Origin: Lachnospiraceae bacterium UBA4380
GTDB taxonomy: Bacteria; Bacillota; Clostridia; Lachnospirales; Lachnospiraceae
Assembly: GCA_002390025.1 (NCBI GenBank)
Contig: DGRU01000142.1
Location: 1-31,314, forward strand
Reading direction: 5' to 3'
Length of the DNA: 31,314 nt
Every line of letters begins with the position of its first letter. Positions within the stretch are counted from its first letter, which is position 1. The notes under the pieces are model-generated. The model was not told where the DNA came from. It saw only the letters and a program-made list of their open reading frames with translations, and ran no database searches. This document shows positions 15,373 to 23,226 of this stretch, in pieces. The position numbers were made by a program, and so were the translations under genes.

Positions 15373-15692
15373 TGAATCTGGAAAGAATCACTGAAGACAA
15401 TATCAACTATGCTGTTTTGATACAGGAGCAGCTTTTCCCGGGGGAAAGCGCAAGAGCGAACTACGAAGAGTCCCTGGACCACTCATCGAACTATGAATAT
15501 TATTTGATCCACCATGACGGAGCCTGTGTGGGAATTATTGGACTCTACCATTACGCAGAAGATCCGGACAGCGCCTGGCTTGGATGGTTTGGTATTCAGG
15601 AAGGCTATCGGAGAAAGCATCTTGGCTCGAAAGCTTTAAAAATGTTCGAGGATATGGCAGCTGCCAAAGACCGGGTGCCTGTCTGTCTGTGA
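15373..15692 (+). pseudogene. GNAT acetyltransferase, C-terminally truncated
   Basis: 106 aa from ATG 15373; an upstream in-frame extension to 15165 is non-coding in character. MNLERITEDNINYAVLIQEQ, then YYLIHHDGACVGIIGLY and WLGWFGIQEGYRRKHLGSKA give beta strands 1-4 and the acetyl-CoA pyrophosphate loop (G-x-x-R-x-x-x-L-G-S). The frame ends shortly after helix 3 (MAAAKDRVPVCL), so the final strands of the GNAT fold are missing. It is probably an inactive remnant. AGAGGA lies close upstream of the ATG. Substrate unknown. Confidence 0.65.
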
Positions 15693-15824
15693 CGGTCCGG
15701 ACCGGACATCACGGATGCAATACCGGACATGGAGGAAGCGGACGGTGGGACTTCCCCTGATGAACCAACATACAACGACTAAAGATCAAAGATAAAACAA
15801 TGTTTATTGGAGGAGCCTGAAGTT

Positions 15825-17507
15825 ATGTACCGATGTTCTGGCTGCGGCGCAGGTATGCGCTACGACATATCATCACAGAAAATGAAATGCGATTACTGCG
15901 GATACAGTTGCACAGTTGACAGCCACCTGCAGCTGCAGAAAGAAGCTATGAGGGATGATTACGAAGTAACGCTGTTCAGTTGTCCGCAGTGCGGCGGCGT
16001 GATAAGGTCGACCGACAATGCGGCTGCTGATTTTTGCTCTTACTGTGGCGCTTCCGTCGTGCTGGAAGGACAGCTTGTCAATGAGAAGAAACCGGCCTAT
16101 ATTATCCCTTTCAGCAGGACTAAGGAGGAATGCAAAAAGGTTTTTAAGCATCGTGCTAACAGGGCGTGGTGTGTGCCCAATGCCTACAAAAATCCGGAGA
16201 AGCTTGAAAAGTTTACGGGCATCTATATGCCCTACTGGGTCTATGATGTGAATCAGCACGCAGAGCCGACTTTACAAGGCATCCGAAGTGCCGGGATCTA
16301 CAATGAATACTGCAATCTGAATTTTAAAATTAATCGTAATTACAAATGGATTTCATATGATGCCGCGTCGGGGTACAGTGATGATCTGTCAGATGTGATT
16401 AGCGACTATGACAGTAAAGAGATCAAGGAATTTCGTGTGGGCTATCTGAGCGGATTTTATGCGGACAGCCCGGACGTAAAAGAGGTGACATATTTGGAAG
16501 ATGCAGCCCTTGTTTCCTGTGACATGACCCTGGCTGCAGCAAAGGAGAAATATAAGAACATCATTTTTGAAGAAGTGTTTGATCCGATATCAACATTTAA
16601 TGCGAAAGTGGAAAATGCGAAGATGGCGCTTTTTCCAGTCTGGTTTTTGACGTGGAGAGATAAAGACAGGGTCTCTTATGCGGTTGTTAACGGTCAGACT
16701 TTAAATACGGCTGCGGATTTTCCTGTCAGCCTTTCCAAGTTCCTGATCTTCTCCTTTTTGCTGGCAATTCCTTTTGCAGTGTTGTTCTGTTATATTCCTT
16801 CAATACCCCCAAAAATAACTCTGTGGATCTTTTTACTTGTAGGAATATGGGCCATGTTGCAAAACAATTCTATCGCAATGGTTTATATCAACAGGGAAAG
16901 CCATATGATGGACAAAGGGCTTCTGTTATCAACGGAGTCAGGATGGAAGCAATGGAAGTCAGATCAAAAAAAGAAAAAAGCGCGTGAGAAGAAAAAAGCA
17001 GAGCATGCTGAAAGGAAAAGAAAAAAAGAAATAGAAAAAAGCTCCAAAACGCTCAATGCAGCTGATAAACAGGAGGACAGTCCAGGCTGTCTTAGTATTT
17101 TTATATTGATTATAGTATTACCGTGTATTATATCGTTTATTACTTTTTGTATTTTTGATTCTCTATCTAAATCATATACGTCCGATGACCTGTTCATGAT
17201 ATTGGTTCAAAGAGTTACACCGGTCCTGGCAATTATTCTGGCGGTTGTTATGCCAATCAAAATCTTCTGGAAGGCAGCCCGTAAGAAGCTGCTTCGCACA
17301 ATCTTTCTGGACACGCTGTTTCTTTCCGGTACGGTGGCGGCTGCTTCCGTTATACTGCTGGAACGACCGGTGAAAGATGTATTTTACTATATTGGATCGC
17401 TTACTGTGTTTGCGGGCATACTAGTCGGATATCTTGCAATCTTTCAAAGGTTCAACCTCTCCTGCAGCAGGCCCATTCCGGATTACCATATGAGGGGGAA
17501 TAGATGA
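15825..17507 (+). CDS. Zinc-ribbon membrane protein, YdjG-like
   Basis: 560 aa from ATG 15825, with GGAGGA 10 bp upstream; an in-frame TTG at 15807 overlaps that site and is rejected. Two TFIIB-type zinc ribbons open the protein (CSGCG...CDYCG and CPQCGG...CSYCG). A soluble domain with YIIPFSRTKEECKKVFKHRA and GIYMPYWVYDV follows. Then come two close hydrophobic helices (about 302-346), a basic KKKKAREKKKAEHAERKRKK linker and further helices near 425-540. B. subtilis YdjG, in the ydjFGHI membrane-stress operon, has the same ribbon-soluble-membrane layout but is shorter. It overlaps the TPM gene by 4 bp (ATGA). Probable role: partner of the TPM protein at the membrane, possibly recruiting a coat protein. 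The function is inferred from this operon analogy. Confidence 0.75.
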   Translation: MYRCSGCGAGMRYDISSQKMKCDYCGYSCTVDSHLQLQKEAMRDDYEVTLFSCPQCGGVIRSTDNAAADFCSYCGASVVLEGQLVNEKKPAYIIPFSRTKEECKKVFKHRANRAWCVPNAYKNPEKLEKFTGIYMPYWVYDVNQHAEPTLQGIRSAGIYNEYCNLNFKINRNYKWISYDAASGYSDDLSDVISDYDSKEIKEFRVGYLSGFYADSPDVKEVTYLEDAALVSCDMTLAAAKEKYKNIIFEEVFDPISTFNAKVENAKMALFPVWFLTWRDKDRVSYAVVNGQTLNTAADFPVSLSKFLIFSFLLAIPFAVLFCYIPSIPPKITLWIFLLVGIWAMLQNNSIAMVYINRESHMMDKGLLLSTESGWKQWKSDQKKKKAREKKKAEHAERKRKKEIEKSSKTLNAADKQEDSPGCLSIFILIIVLPCIISFITFCIFDSLSKSYTSDDLFMILVQRVTPVLAIILAVVMPIKIFWKAARKKLLRTIFLDTLFLSGTVAAASVILLERPVKDVFYYIGSLTVFAGILVGYLAIFQRFNLSCSRPIPDYHMRGNR

Positions 17508-18268
17508 TGAGAAGGAGCAGAACCATAGGTGTCTGTATTTTAGCTGTCATACTGTCTGTTTTGCTGCCGTTCACGGCTCTTGCCAAGTCGTATGTTTATA
17601 AAAACAGTGAAACCGGCTATGTGGTTCGAGTCATGGATTCTGAGAATCTGCTGAGCGCTGAAGAGGAGGCGAAGCTTGTCGAGGACATGAAACCGGTCAC
17701 TAAGTACGGGAATGCAGCATTCGCCTCTGTTCATAACTACAGATCTTCTACACGATCTTATGCCGAGAGCCACGCCAGGGAATTGATTGGCGATAACGGT
17801 GTACTGTTCCTGATTGATATGGGAAGACGGGAAATCTATATATATTCCAAAGGCGATGTCTGGAGGAAAGTAACAAATTCCAAGGCGCGCAGTATTACGG
17901 ACAACGTATATAGTTATGCCTCCGCAAAAAACTACTATTCATGCGCTTCGGCTGCGTTCAAGCAGATTGTGGATGTTCTTGAAGGAAAAACTATACCGGA
18001 ACCAATGAAGATTATCAGCGGCATTTTACTGTCTCTTTTGATGGGGCTGATTATTAATTTCCATTTTGTGCGGAAAACAAGAGAACAGAAAAATGCCGGG
18101 GATCAGTCCGGGAAGACTGTACTCGGCAGGGCGGCAGGCCGGGGGATCATAATGATTTCTTCGTCTGAGGTTTACAAACGGGTTCGCAGAGGCTCCGGCG
18201 GAGGCGGCATGGGCGGCAGCGGCGGAGGAGGCGGCGGAGGAGGCGGCGGAGGCGGTCACAGCTTCTGA
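17504..18268 (+). CDS. TPM-domain membrane protein, YdjH/YgcG-like
   Basis: 254 aa. A signal peptide (TIGVCILAVILSVLLPFTALA) precedes a TPM domain: VMDSENLLSAEEEAKLVEDM, GDNGVLFLIDMGRREIYIYS, then a helical end. One transmembrane helix (ISGILLSLLMGLIINFHFV, about 167-187) follows. A cytoplasmic tail ends in a run of glycines and GHSF, a common ending in this family. TPM domains lie outside the membrane; some are reported phosphatases or photosystem-repair factors, others have no known activity. The start overlaps the preceding stop (ATGA), so it is translationally coupled to the zinc-ribbon gene, as in ydjG-ydjH. The glycine tail is encoded by a GGC/GGA microsatellite (18197-18256) that could slip. 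Confidence 0.82.
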   Translation: MMRRSRTIGVCILAVILSVLLPFTALAKSYVYKNSETGYVVRVMDSENLLSAEEEAKLVEDMKPVTKYGNAAFASVHNYRSSTRSYAESHARELIGDNGVLFLIDMGRREIYIYSKGDVWRKVTNSKARSITDNVYSYASAKNYYSCASAAFKQIVDVLEGKTIPEPMKIISGILLSLLMGLIINFHFVRKTREQKNAGDQSGKTVLGRAAGRGIIMISSSEVYKRVRRGSGGGGMGGSGGGGGGGGGGGGHSF

Positions 18269-18467
18269 CCTTGATGATTTCCACGTTTCCTCGATCGTAC
18301 CAGTGAAATTCCCGCAGTGAAGTGAACGAAAAATAGTAAAACATAGTGTGACACTACTGTGATATACTTTCTGATAAGATTGGCATCGTAAAACAGAGCG
18401 AAGTCAATGAAGACCGCAGCACGATTACAGAAGACAAGACAGCAGGTATTGATGGTATAGAAAGGGA

Positions 18468-18486
18468 CCGCGCCAAACGGGCGCGG
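18468..18486 (+). promoter_or_regulatory. GC-rich leader hairpin before the AIM24 gene
   Basis: CCGCGCC and GGCGCGG pair around a five-base loop, ending six bases before the AAGGAG of the AIM24 gene. It has no T run, so it could stabilise the mRNA or tune translation rather than terminate. The rest of 18269-18502 shows no gene; a 13-bp palindrome, TAGTGTGACACTA, lies near 18342-18354. Confidence 0.45.
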
Positions 18487-18502
18487 GGAAAAGGAGATAA
18501 AA

Positions 18503-19180
18503 ATGAAATACAAGATCGTAGGCGAGCCCATGCCCGCAGTTATTTGTGAAGTTGAAAACGGTGAGACAATGATCTGTGAGTCCGGCGCCATGAGCTGGAT
18601 GAGCCCCAATATGCATATGGAGACATTGGGCGGCGGTGTCGGCAAGGTTTTCGGCCGCATGTTCTCCGGTGAGAACCTGTTCCAGAACCATTACACAGCC
18701 CAGGGCGGCCCCGGCATGATCGCGTTTGCGTCCAGCTTCCCCGGTTCCATCAGGGCTTATGAGATCTCACCTTCCACACCCATCGTGGTGCAGAAGAGGG
18801 CTTTCCTGGCATCGACCACAGGTGTCGAGCTCAGCGTCCACTTCCAGAAAAAAATCGGTGCGGGCTTCTTCGGCGGTGAAGGATTCATCATGCAGAAGAT
18901 TTCCGGCAGCGGCATTGCCTTTGTTGAGATTGACGGTTCCGTCATTGAGTACAACCTGGCTCCCGGTCAGCAGATGCTCATCGACACCGGCTACCTGGCT
19001 ATGATGGATGCGACTGTCCAGCTGGATATCCAGCAGGTCAAGGGCGTCAAGAATGTGCTGCTCGGCGGTGAGAGCCTCTTCAACACTCTGGTTACCGGCC
19101 CCGGACGGATCGTGATCCAGACCATGCCCATCTCTAACTTCGCCGGAGCCATCTCCGCATGTCTGCCCTCCAAGAGCTGA
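18503..19180 (+). CDS. AIM24 / TIGR00266 family protein
   Basis: 225 aa. The start has AAGGAGATA about 6 bp upstream. The sequence MKYKIVGEPMPAVICEVENG, the GAMSWMSPNMHMET block, GGPGMIAFASSFPG and the final glycine-rich GPGRIVIQT segment identify the AIM24 family, a trimeric beta-prism fold. There is no signal peptide or membrane helix. In mitochondria Aim24 affects cristae structure; in bacteria the role is not settled, though genes are often near membrane-stress proteins. Here it follows the YdjG/YdjH-like pair, in the position held by the SPFH protein YdjI in B. subtilis. The 234-bp gap and its own leader suggest separate expression. Confidence 0.88.
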   Translation: MKYKIVGEPMPAVICEVENGETMICESGAMSWMSPNMHMETLGGGVGKVFGRMFSGENLFQNHYTAQGGPGMIAFASSFPGSIRAYEISPSTPIVVQKRAFLASTTGVELSVHFQKKIGAGFFGGEGFIMQKISGSGIAFVEIDGSVIEYNLAPGQQMLIDTGYLAMMDATVQLDIQQVKGVKNVLLGGESLFNTLVTGPGRIVIQTMPISNFAGAISACLPSKS

Positions 19181-19286
19181 GCAGGGGACGCGAGGCCGGA
19201 TGCACGGGCGCAGAAGCGGATGATGTCCGCCACTGCTGAGGGCGGCTCTGAATAGTATTGATTTAAATAATATCGATTTTTACAGA

Positions 19287-19323
19287 AACCGGACAGGAGC
19301 GAGTGCACCTGCCCGGTTTTTTT
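19287..19323 (+). terminator. Rho-independent terminator after the AIM24 gene
   Basis: ACCGG-CAGG pairs with CCTG-CCGGT (one internal mismatch) around a short loop, followed by seven T residues. It closes the region-3 genes. The remaining part of 19181-19609 holds a tandem repeat and a promoter, described separately. Confidence 0.75.
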
Positions 19324-19408
19324 CAGGTCGGACTGCAAAATACCTGTTCCCGGCGGAATCCGCAGAAAGGGTCTTACTGCGGAAAAAGCTGTGAGTTTCC
19401 CTGCAAAG

Positions 19409-19473
19409 CCTCGCAAAACACCTGTAAAAGCCTGCCAAAACACCTGTAAAAACCTCGCAAACACCCGTAAATG
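19409..19473 (+). repeat. Three 22-bp tandem repeats before the LRR-CotH operon
   Basis: Units at 19409-19430, 19431-19452 and 19453-19473 share the pattern cctcgcaaaacacctgtaaa with one to four changes each. They end 22 bp upstream of the -35 box of the operon promoter. Confidence 0.75.
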
Positions 19474-19495
19474 TCCCGGAACAGAAGTACTCTTG

Positions 19496-19524
19496 TTGAA
19501 GAAAAAATGTGTGTTTGATACAAT
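19496..19524 (+). promoter_or_regulatory. Sigma-A-type promoter of the LRR-CotH-LRR operon
   Basis: TTGAAG (19496-19501), a 17-bp spacer and TACAAT (19519-19524) lie about 85 bp before the first start codon. Confidence 0.6.
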
Positions 19525-19609
19525 GTGTTTAACTGTAAAACAGTTTGAGATCATCTGTTTTATGAATCAGAGATAGAAGAAACGGACGCCGGACAGGAGC
19601 GGACAGACA

Positions 19610-21193
19610 ATGAAAATTTGCGTAAAATGCGGAAACGCAGTCAAAGATAATGCCAGATTCTGCGGGGTGTGCGGAGCGGAGCTGACAGGGGACGGACAGT
19701 TGGGCGTGGATACCATATTCGAGCCGTCTGACAAGCCCGACGCGGCAAAAGCCCCTTCCAACGCACAGGGGCACCTGGATTCCGATTATGACAGGATAGT
19801 CAAGCGGGATATGGGATTCAAAAGCCCTGTCGACTCCGATCTGGACGGAAAGAAACAGGGATCTCTGGATCCCGGTTACAGGGCACCGGGCGCGCGCCGC
19901 CAGGGAAGTCTGGAGGAAGACCGCATCCGCGGGGAAAAGGAAGCCGAGGAACGCCGCAGAGCTGAACAGGAGCGGGAGGAACGCGAACGGGAAGCGCGCC
20001 GACGTGAGGACATTGCCAGACAGGAGCGCCTGTGGGAGGAGCACCGCAGAGAAGAGGAGCTCTGGGACCGCCGCCGCCGCGAAAACCTGGAGCGCGAAGA
20101 AATGCTGCGGCGTGAGCGCCTGGAAGAGGAAAAGCGCCTGGAAGAGGAGCGCCTGCGCCTTGAGGAGGAAAAAAAGAAGAGGAAGAACCGCAGGATCCTG
20201 GGTTTTGTTCTGGCAGCGGCAGCCATTGCTGTCTGTGCCGGAATACTGGTCTGGCGGAACATCAATGCCGGCCGCAACATTCCCTGGGGTGATTCCGTAC
20301 TCAAGGCCAAGGTACAGGAGTATACCGGCCACTCAGAAGAGTCATTCATGCCGGCTGATGCTGCCGATCTGACGGAACTTGACCTGTCCAATGACGTGGG
20401 AAGTGCTCAGATCACGGACATATCCGCGCTGGCAGCCATGAAAAATCTGCAAAAGCTGGATCTGAGCGGGAACAGGATCACACAGATCGATGCTCTGGAG
20501 GGACTGAAGAACCTGCGCGAGCTCAAGCTGGACGGAAATACTGTCCGGAATCTGACTCCGCTGCAGAGTCTGAAAAATCTACGCGTGCTGTCCCTGTCCC
20601 TGGATGAAAACGTGGATCTTGAGCCTCTGCGGCAGCTGACCGGACTGCAGTCCCTGAGCGTCAGGGGCATGGCTGTGGATCCCGGCCTTCTGTCGGAAAT
20701 GGATCATCTGTGCACACTTGCCATATCGGATGCCTCCGTATCCAACCTCTCCGATTACACAAATATAAAGGGGATCACTTCTTTTACCTTTGACAGCTGC
20801 GGTCTCTCCGATATCACAGCCCTCGGTGCGGTGACAGGTCTGCAGGAGCTCTCTCTGAGCGGAAACCAGATCACGGATATCTCCGCGCTTGCACAGCTGA
20901 AGGACCTGACCTGTCTGGATCTGCGCGACAATCAGATCACCAACATCGCCGTCCTTCAGAATATGGCCGGCATGCAGTATCTGTATCTGTCCGGCAATCA
21001 GATTTCGGATGCCTCTGCGCTCTCCAATCTGACCGGCATACAGTTCCTCCTGCTCTCCGGCAACCAGGTGGCGGATGTGTCCGTACTGCATAATCTCAAA
21101 AAGCTTCAATATCTCTCTGTGTGGGGAAACGGCCTTTCTCAGGAGCAGGTAGAGAACCTGCAGGGAAATCTCCCCGGATGCGAGGTATTTTAA
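19610..21193 (+). CDS. Zinc-ribbon / coiled-coil / TM / LRR transmembrane protein
   Basis: 527 aa. Residues 1-25 are a zinc ribbon with Cys 4, 7, 18 and 21 (CVKCG...FCGVCG). Residues about 100-190 are very rich in Glu and Arg and should form a cytoplasmic coiled coil. A transmembrane helix follows at about 194-216 (RRILGFVLAAAAIAVCAGIL). From about 255 to the end there are some ten SDS22/internalin-type leucine-rich repeats (LDLSGNRITQIDALEGL and similar), predicted outside the cell. The positive-inside rule supports N-in, C-out. CAGGAG precedes the start. The stop overlaps the next start by one base (TAATG). It looks like a bitopic receptor with outer LRR domain and inner zinc ribbon, co-made with a CotH-type kinase. 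The function is unknown. Confidence 0.85.
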   Translation: MKICVKCGNAVKDNARFCGVCGAELTGDGQLGVDTIFEPSDKPDAAKAPSNAQGHLDSDYDRIVKRDMGFKSPVDSDLDGKKQGSLDPGYRAPGARRQGSLEEDRIRGEKEAEERRRAEQEREEREREARRREDIARQERLWEEHRREEELWDRRRRENLEREEMLRRERLEEEKRLEEERLRLEEEKKKRKNRRILGFVLAAAAIAVCAGILVWRNINAGRNIPWGDSVLKAKVQEYTGHSEESFMPADAADLTELDLSNDVGSAQITDISALAAMKNLQKLDLSGNRITQIDALEGLKNLRELKLDGNTVRNLTPLQSLKNLRVLSLSLDENVDLEPLRQLTGLQSLSVRGMAVDPGLLSEMDHLCTLAISDASVSNLSDYTNIKGITSFTFDSCGLSDITALGAVTGLQELSLSGNQITDISALAQLKDLTCLDLRDNQITNIAVLQNMAGMQYLYLSGNQISDASALSNLTGIQFLLLSGNQVADVSVLHNLKKLQYLSVWGNGLSQEQVENLQGNLPGCEVF

Positions 21194-23226
21194 TGAATCA
21201 ATCTGACAGACTTACAAAACGCCTGTCGGCAGCTCTTGTCTGTCTTCTCGCTGCCGCACTGTTTCTGCAGGGCTGCGGCAGTTCCATGAAGATAATCGGC
21301 AATACCGCAAAACTGATCATGACGGAGACGGCAGAGGGCAGAGAGGCGGACGATCCTGAACAGGCACAAACAGCTCCGGCTTCCCGGGAAGACAGGGAAG
21401 CTGCTGAAGAGAAGGAGCCCGCCGCCCGGACAGAGCCCGCCGGGCAGGAGAAAGCTTCCGGAAAGCAGAAGGATGCTCCCCGGGATCAGGGTGCCGCAGA
21501 CCAGGGTGCCGCAGAGCAGGCGGCCGCCGCACAGACGCAGGCGGCCGGAGAGGGGGACAAGCCCGATAAGGCAAATGTTTCCCTTAAGAAAAAGAGGAAC
21601 TTCGAAGTCGTCCCGAAGGAGACCTTCGACAGCGAACTGGAAAAGGGAGTGGAAGCCTATGGCGCCAGGCCTTTTCTGGCCTCCCTTGTGACCTGGCACG
21701 GTAAACCCGCCGCCGTCGATGAACTGGAGTCCACGGTATATGTTCCCTGTTCCGCTGAGGACGGAGAGTATGCCGACTGGGATACGATCGTAGGGAAACT
21801 GGCTCCCGCATCGAAAGACGAAAAAATTTTATACCTGAAGGAAGACCGGATGGAGCAGATCGGGGAAGCGGTGAGAGAGGGATATTCTTTTGAGGCGATC
21901 CTTTCCTCCGGGCAGGGGATTACCCGCTTCCGGGTGGTGCTGACCGGTCTCCCCGTCCTAAGCATCACAAAGACGGACCTTGTTCCGGTCACGGGCAAGG
22001 AGGATCACACTGGGTATGCGGTCATGATCGACACGAAAGGCCTGCTGCGGAGCTCTGACTGCACCTTCCACGTACGCGGCAACTATGCCGCTGACTTTGA
22101 CAAGAAACCCTACAAAGTTTCCCTCAAGAAGAAAAACGGCAAAAAGAACAAGATGAGCTGGCTGGGATTGCGGAAGGATGATGACTGGATCCTCAATCCC
22201 CTCTACACAGACATGTCCAAAGTCCGCGAAGTGACCGCCTATCAGGTGTGGGAACAGGTCACCGCCCTCGCGCAGAACGCATGCCCTTCTTCCCGGGTGA
22301 AATACGTGGAAGTTCTGATGGACAATTCCTATCACGGGATCTATGCTCTGACGGAACCGGTCGATGCCAAACAGCTCAAAGAGAACCGGTTTCCCAACCA
22401 GATTTCTTTTACAGACAGCGACCTGCTCTACAAGATCAATCTGTGGAATCAGGACTATCCCTATCTTGATCTCTATGCATCCAGTGCCGGCAAGATCGAG
22501 ATCCTGACCGATTTCGGCAAGGCATGTGTGGAGATCCGCTATCCCAAAGAGTGGAATGCGGATGCGACCTGGGAACCCATGCATCTCTTTCAGGATTTTG
22601 TGTTCCGCTCCAGAGACCGGCAGGCGCTGGATCGGGCAGGTGTGGAAGTGGACATAGACAGCGTGGTGACACTGAGCCTCTTCTGCGCGCTCACCCATGC
22701 CACGGACAATACCTGGAAAAACACCCTGCTGATCGCAAAGAGAGTGCCTGCCGGACAGGGACAAAGCGGCGCGGACGCGGGGGAAAACCGGTGGATCCTC
22801 TACCGGGATATCTGGGATCTCAACTATGTTTTCGGAGATATCTATGACGCCGACCAGGCGCAGAGATACACGGCTTTCTCCATGGAGGGAGCCCAACAGT
22901 ACAGGAGTAACGCAGATACTACCTACGATTTTGAGACATACGCATTGATCGATCCGGGTGTGCAGGGCATGCTTGCCGACAAATGGGCGAAATGGCGGGA
23001 CAGCGGGATCAGCGCAGATTCCGTTTGCGGGATCGTGGACGACGCTTTCGGAGAACTTGCCGGAAGCGGTGCTCTGGGCCGGGAAATGAACCGCTGGCCG
23101 CAGACCGCAGAGCCCGATGCGGCGGTCTCGGAGATGAAGGAATGGATCAGAGTGCGCTTTGCGTATCTGGACGGGAGGTTTTCATATGTACAGGGGACGG
23201 AAACCGGCAATGAAAGAGAAGAATGA
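21193..23226 (+). CDS. CotH-kinase-like lipoprotein
   Basis: 677 aa. The start at 21193 overlaps the preceding stop; a longer frame to 21121 would destroy the signal peptide. A type II signal with lipobox FLQGC (Cys28) precedes an Ala/Glu/Gln-rich low-complexity linker (about 40-125). The CotH-like domain covers about 250-600: HVRGNYAADFDKKPYKVSLK, WILNPLYTDMSKVREVTAY, KYVEVLMDNSYHGIYALTEP, DNTWKNTLLI and WILYRDIWDLNYVFGD follow the order of CotH motifs. CotH proteins are atypical protein kinases; Bacillus CotH phosphorylates spore coat proteins. Here the enzyme would be anchored outside the membrane between two LRR proteins. Key catalytic aspartates were not individually verified. ATP supply outside the cell is an open question for the whole family. 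Confidence 0.82.
   Translation: MNQSDRLTKRLSAALVCLLAAALFLQGCGSSMKIIGNTAKLIMTETAEGREADDPEQAQTAPASREDREAAEEKEPAARTEPAGQEKASGKQKDAPRDQGAADQGAAEQAAAAQTQAAGEGDKPDKANVSLKKKRNFEVVPKETFDSELEKGVEAYGARPFLASLVTWHGKPAAVDELESTVYVPCSAEDGEYADWDTIVGKLAPASKDEKILYLKEDRMEQIGEAVREGYSFEAILSSGQGITRFRVVLTGLPVLSITKTDLVPVTGKEDHTGYAVMIDTKGLLRSSDCTFHVRGNYAADFDKKPYKVSLKKKNGKKNKMSWLGLRKDDDWILNPLYTDMSKVREVTAYQVWEQVTALAQNACPSSRVKYVEVLMDNSYHGIYALTEPVDAKQLKENRFPNQISFTDSDLLYKINLWNQDYPYLDLYASSAGKIEILTDFGKACVEIRYPKEWNADATWEPMHLFQDFVFRSRDRQALDRAGVEVDIDSVVTLSLFCALTHATDNTWKNTLLIAKRVPAGQGQSGADAGENRWILYRDIWDLNYVFGDIYDADQAQRYTAFSMEGAQQYRSNADTTYDFETYALIDPGVQGMLADKWAKWRDSGISADSVCGIVDDAFGELAGSGALGREMNRWPQTAEPDAAVSEMKEWIRVRFAYLDGRFSYVQGTETGNEREE

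Noticed and set aside
19391..19576. Plus-strand 61-codon frame
   Set aside because: It consists of the 22-bp tandem repeats and the promoter of the following operon; no ribosome site.
19529..20332. Minus-strand 267-codon frame with hydrophobic stretches
   Set aside because: The Leu/Phe-rich sequence is the complement of the Glu/Arg coiled-coil codons of the zinc-ribbon LRR gene.
21958..22896. Minus-strand 312-codon frame
   Set aside because: Antisense to the CotH-like domain, where motif order on the plus strand is convincing.
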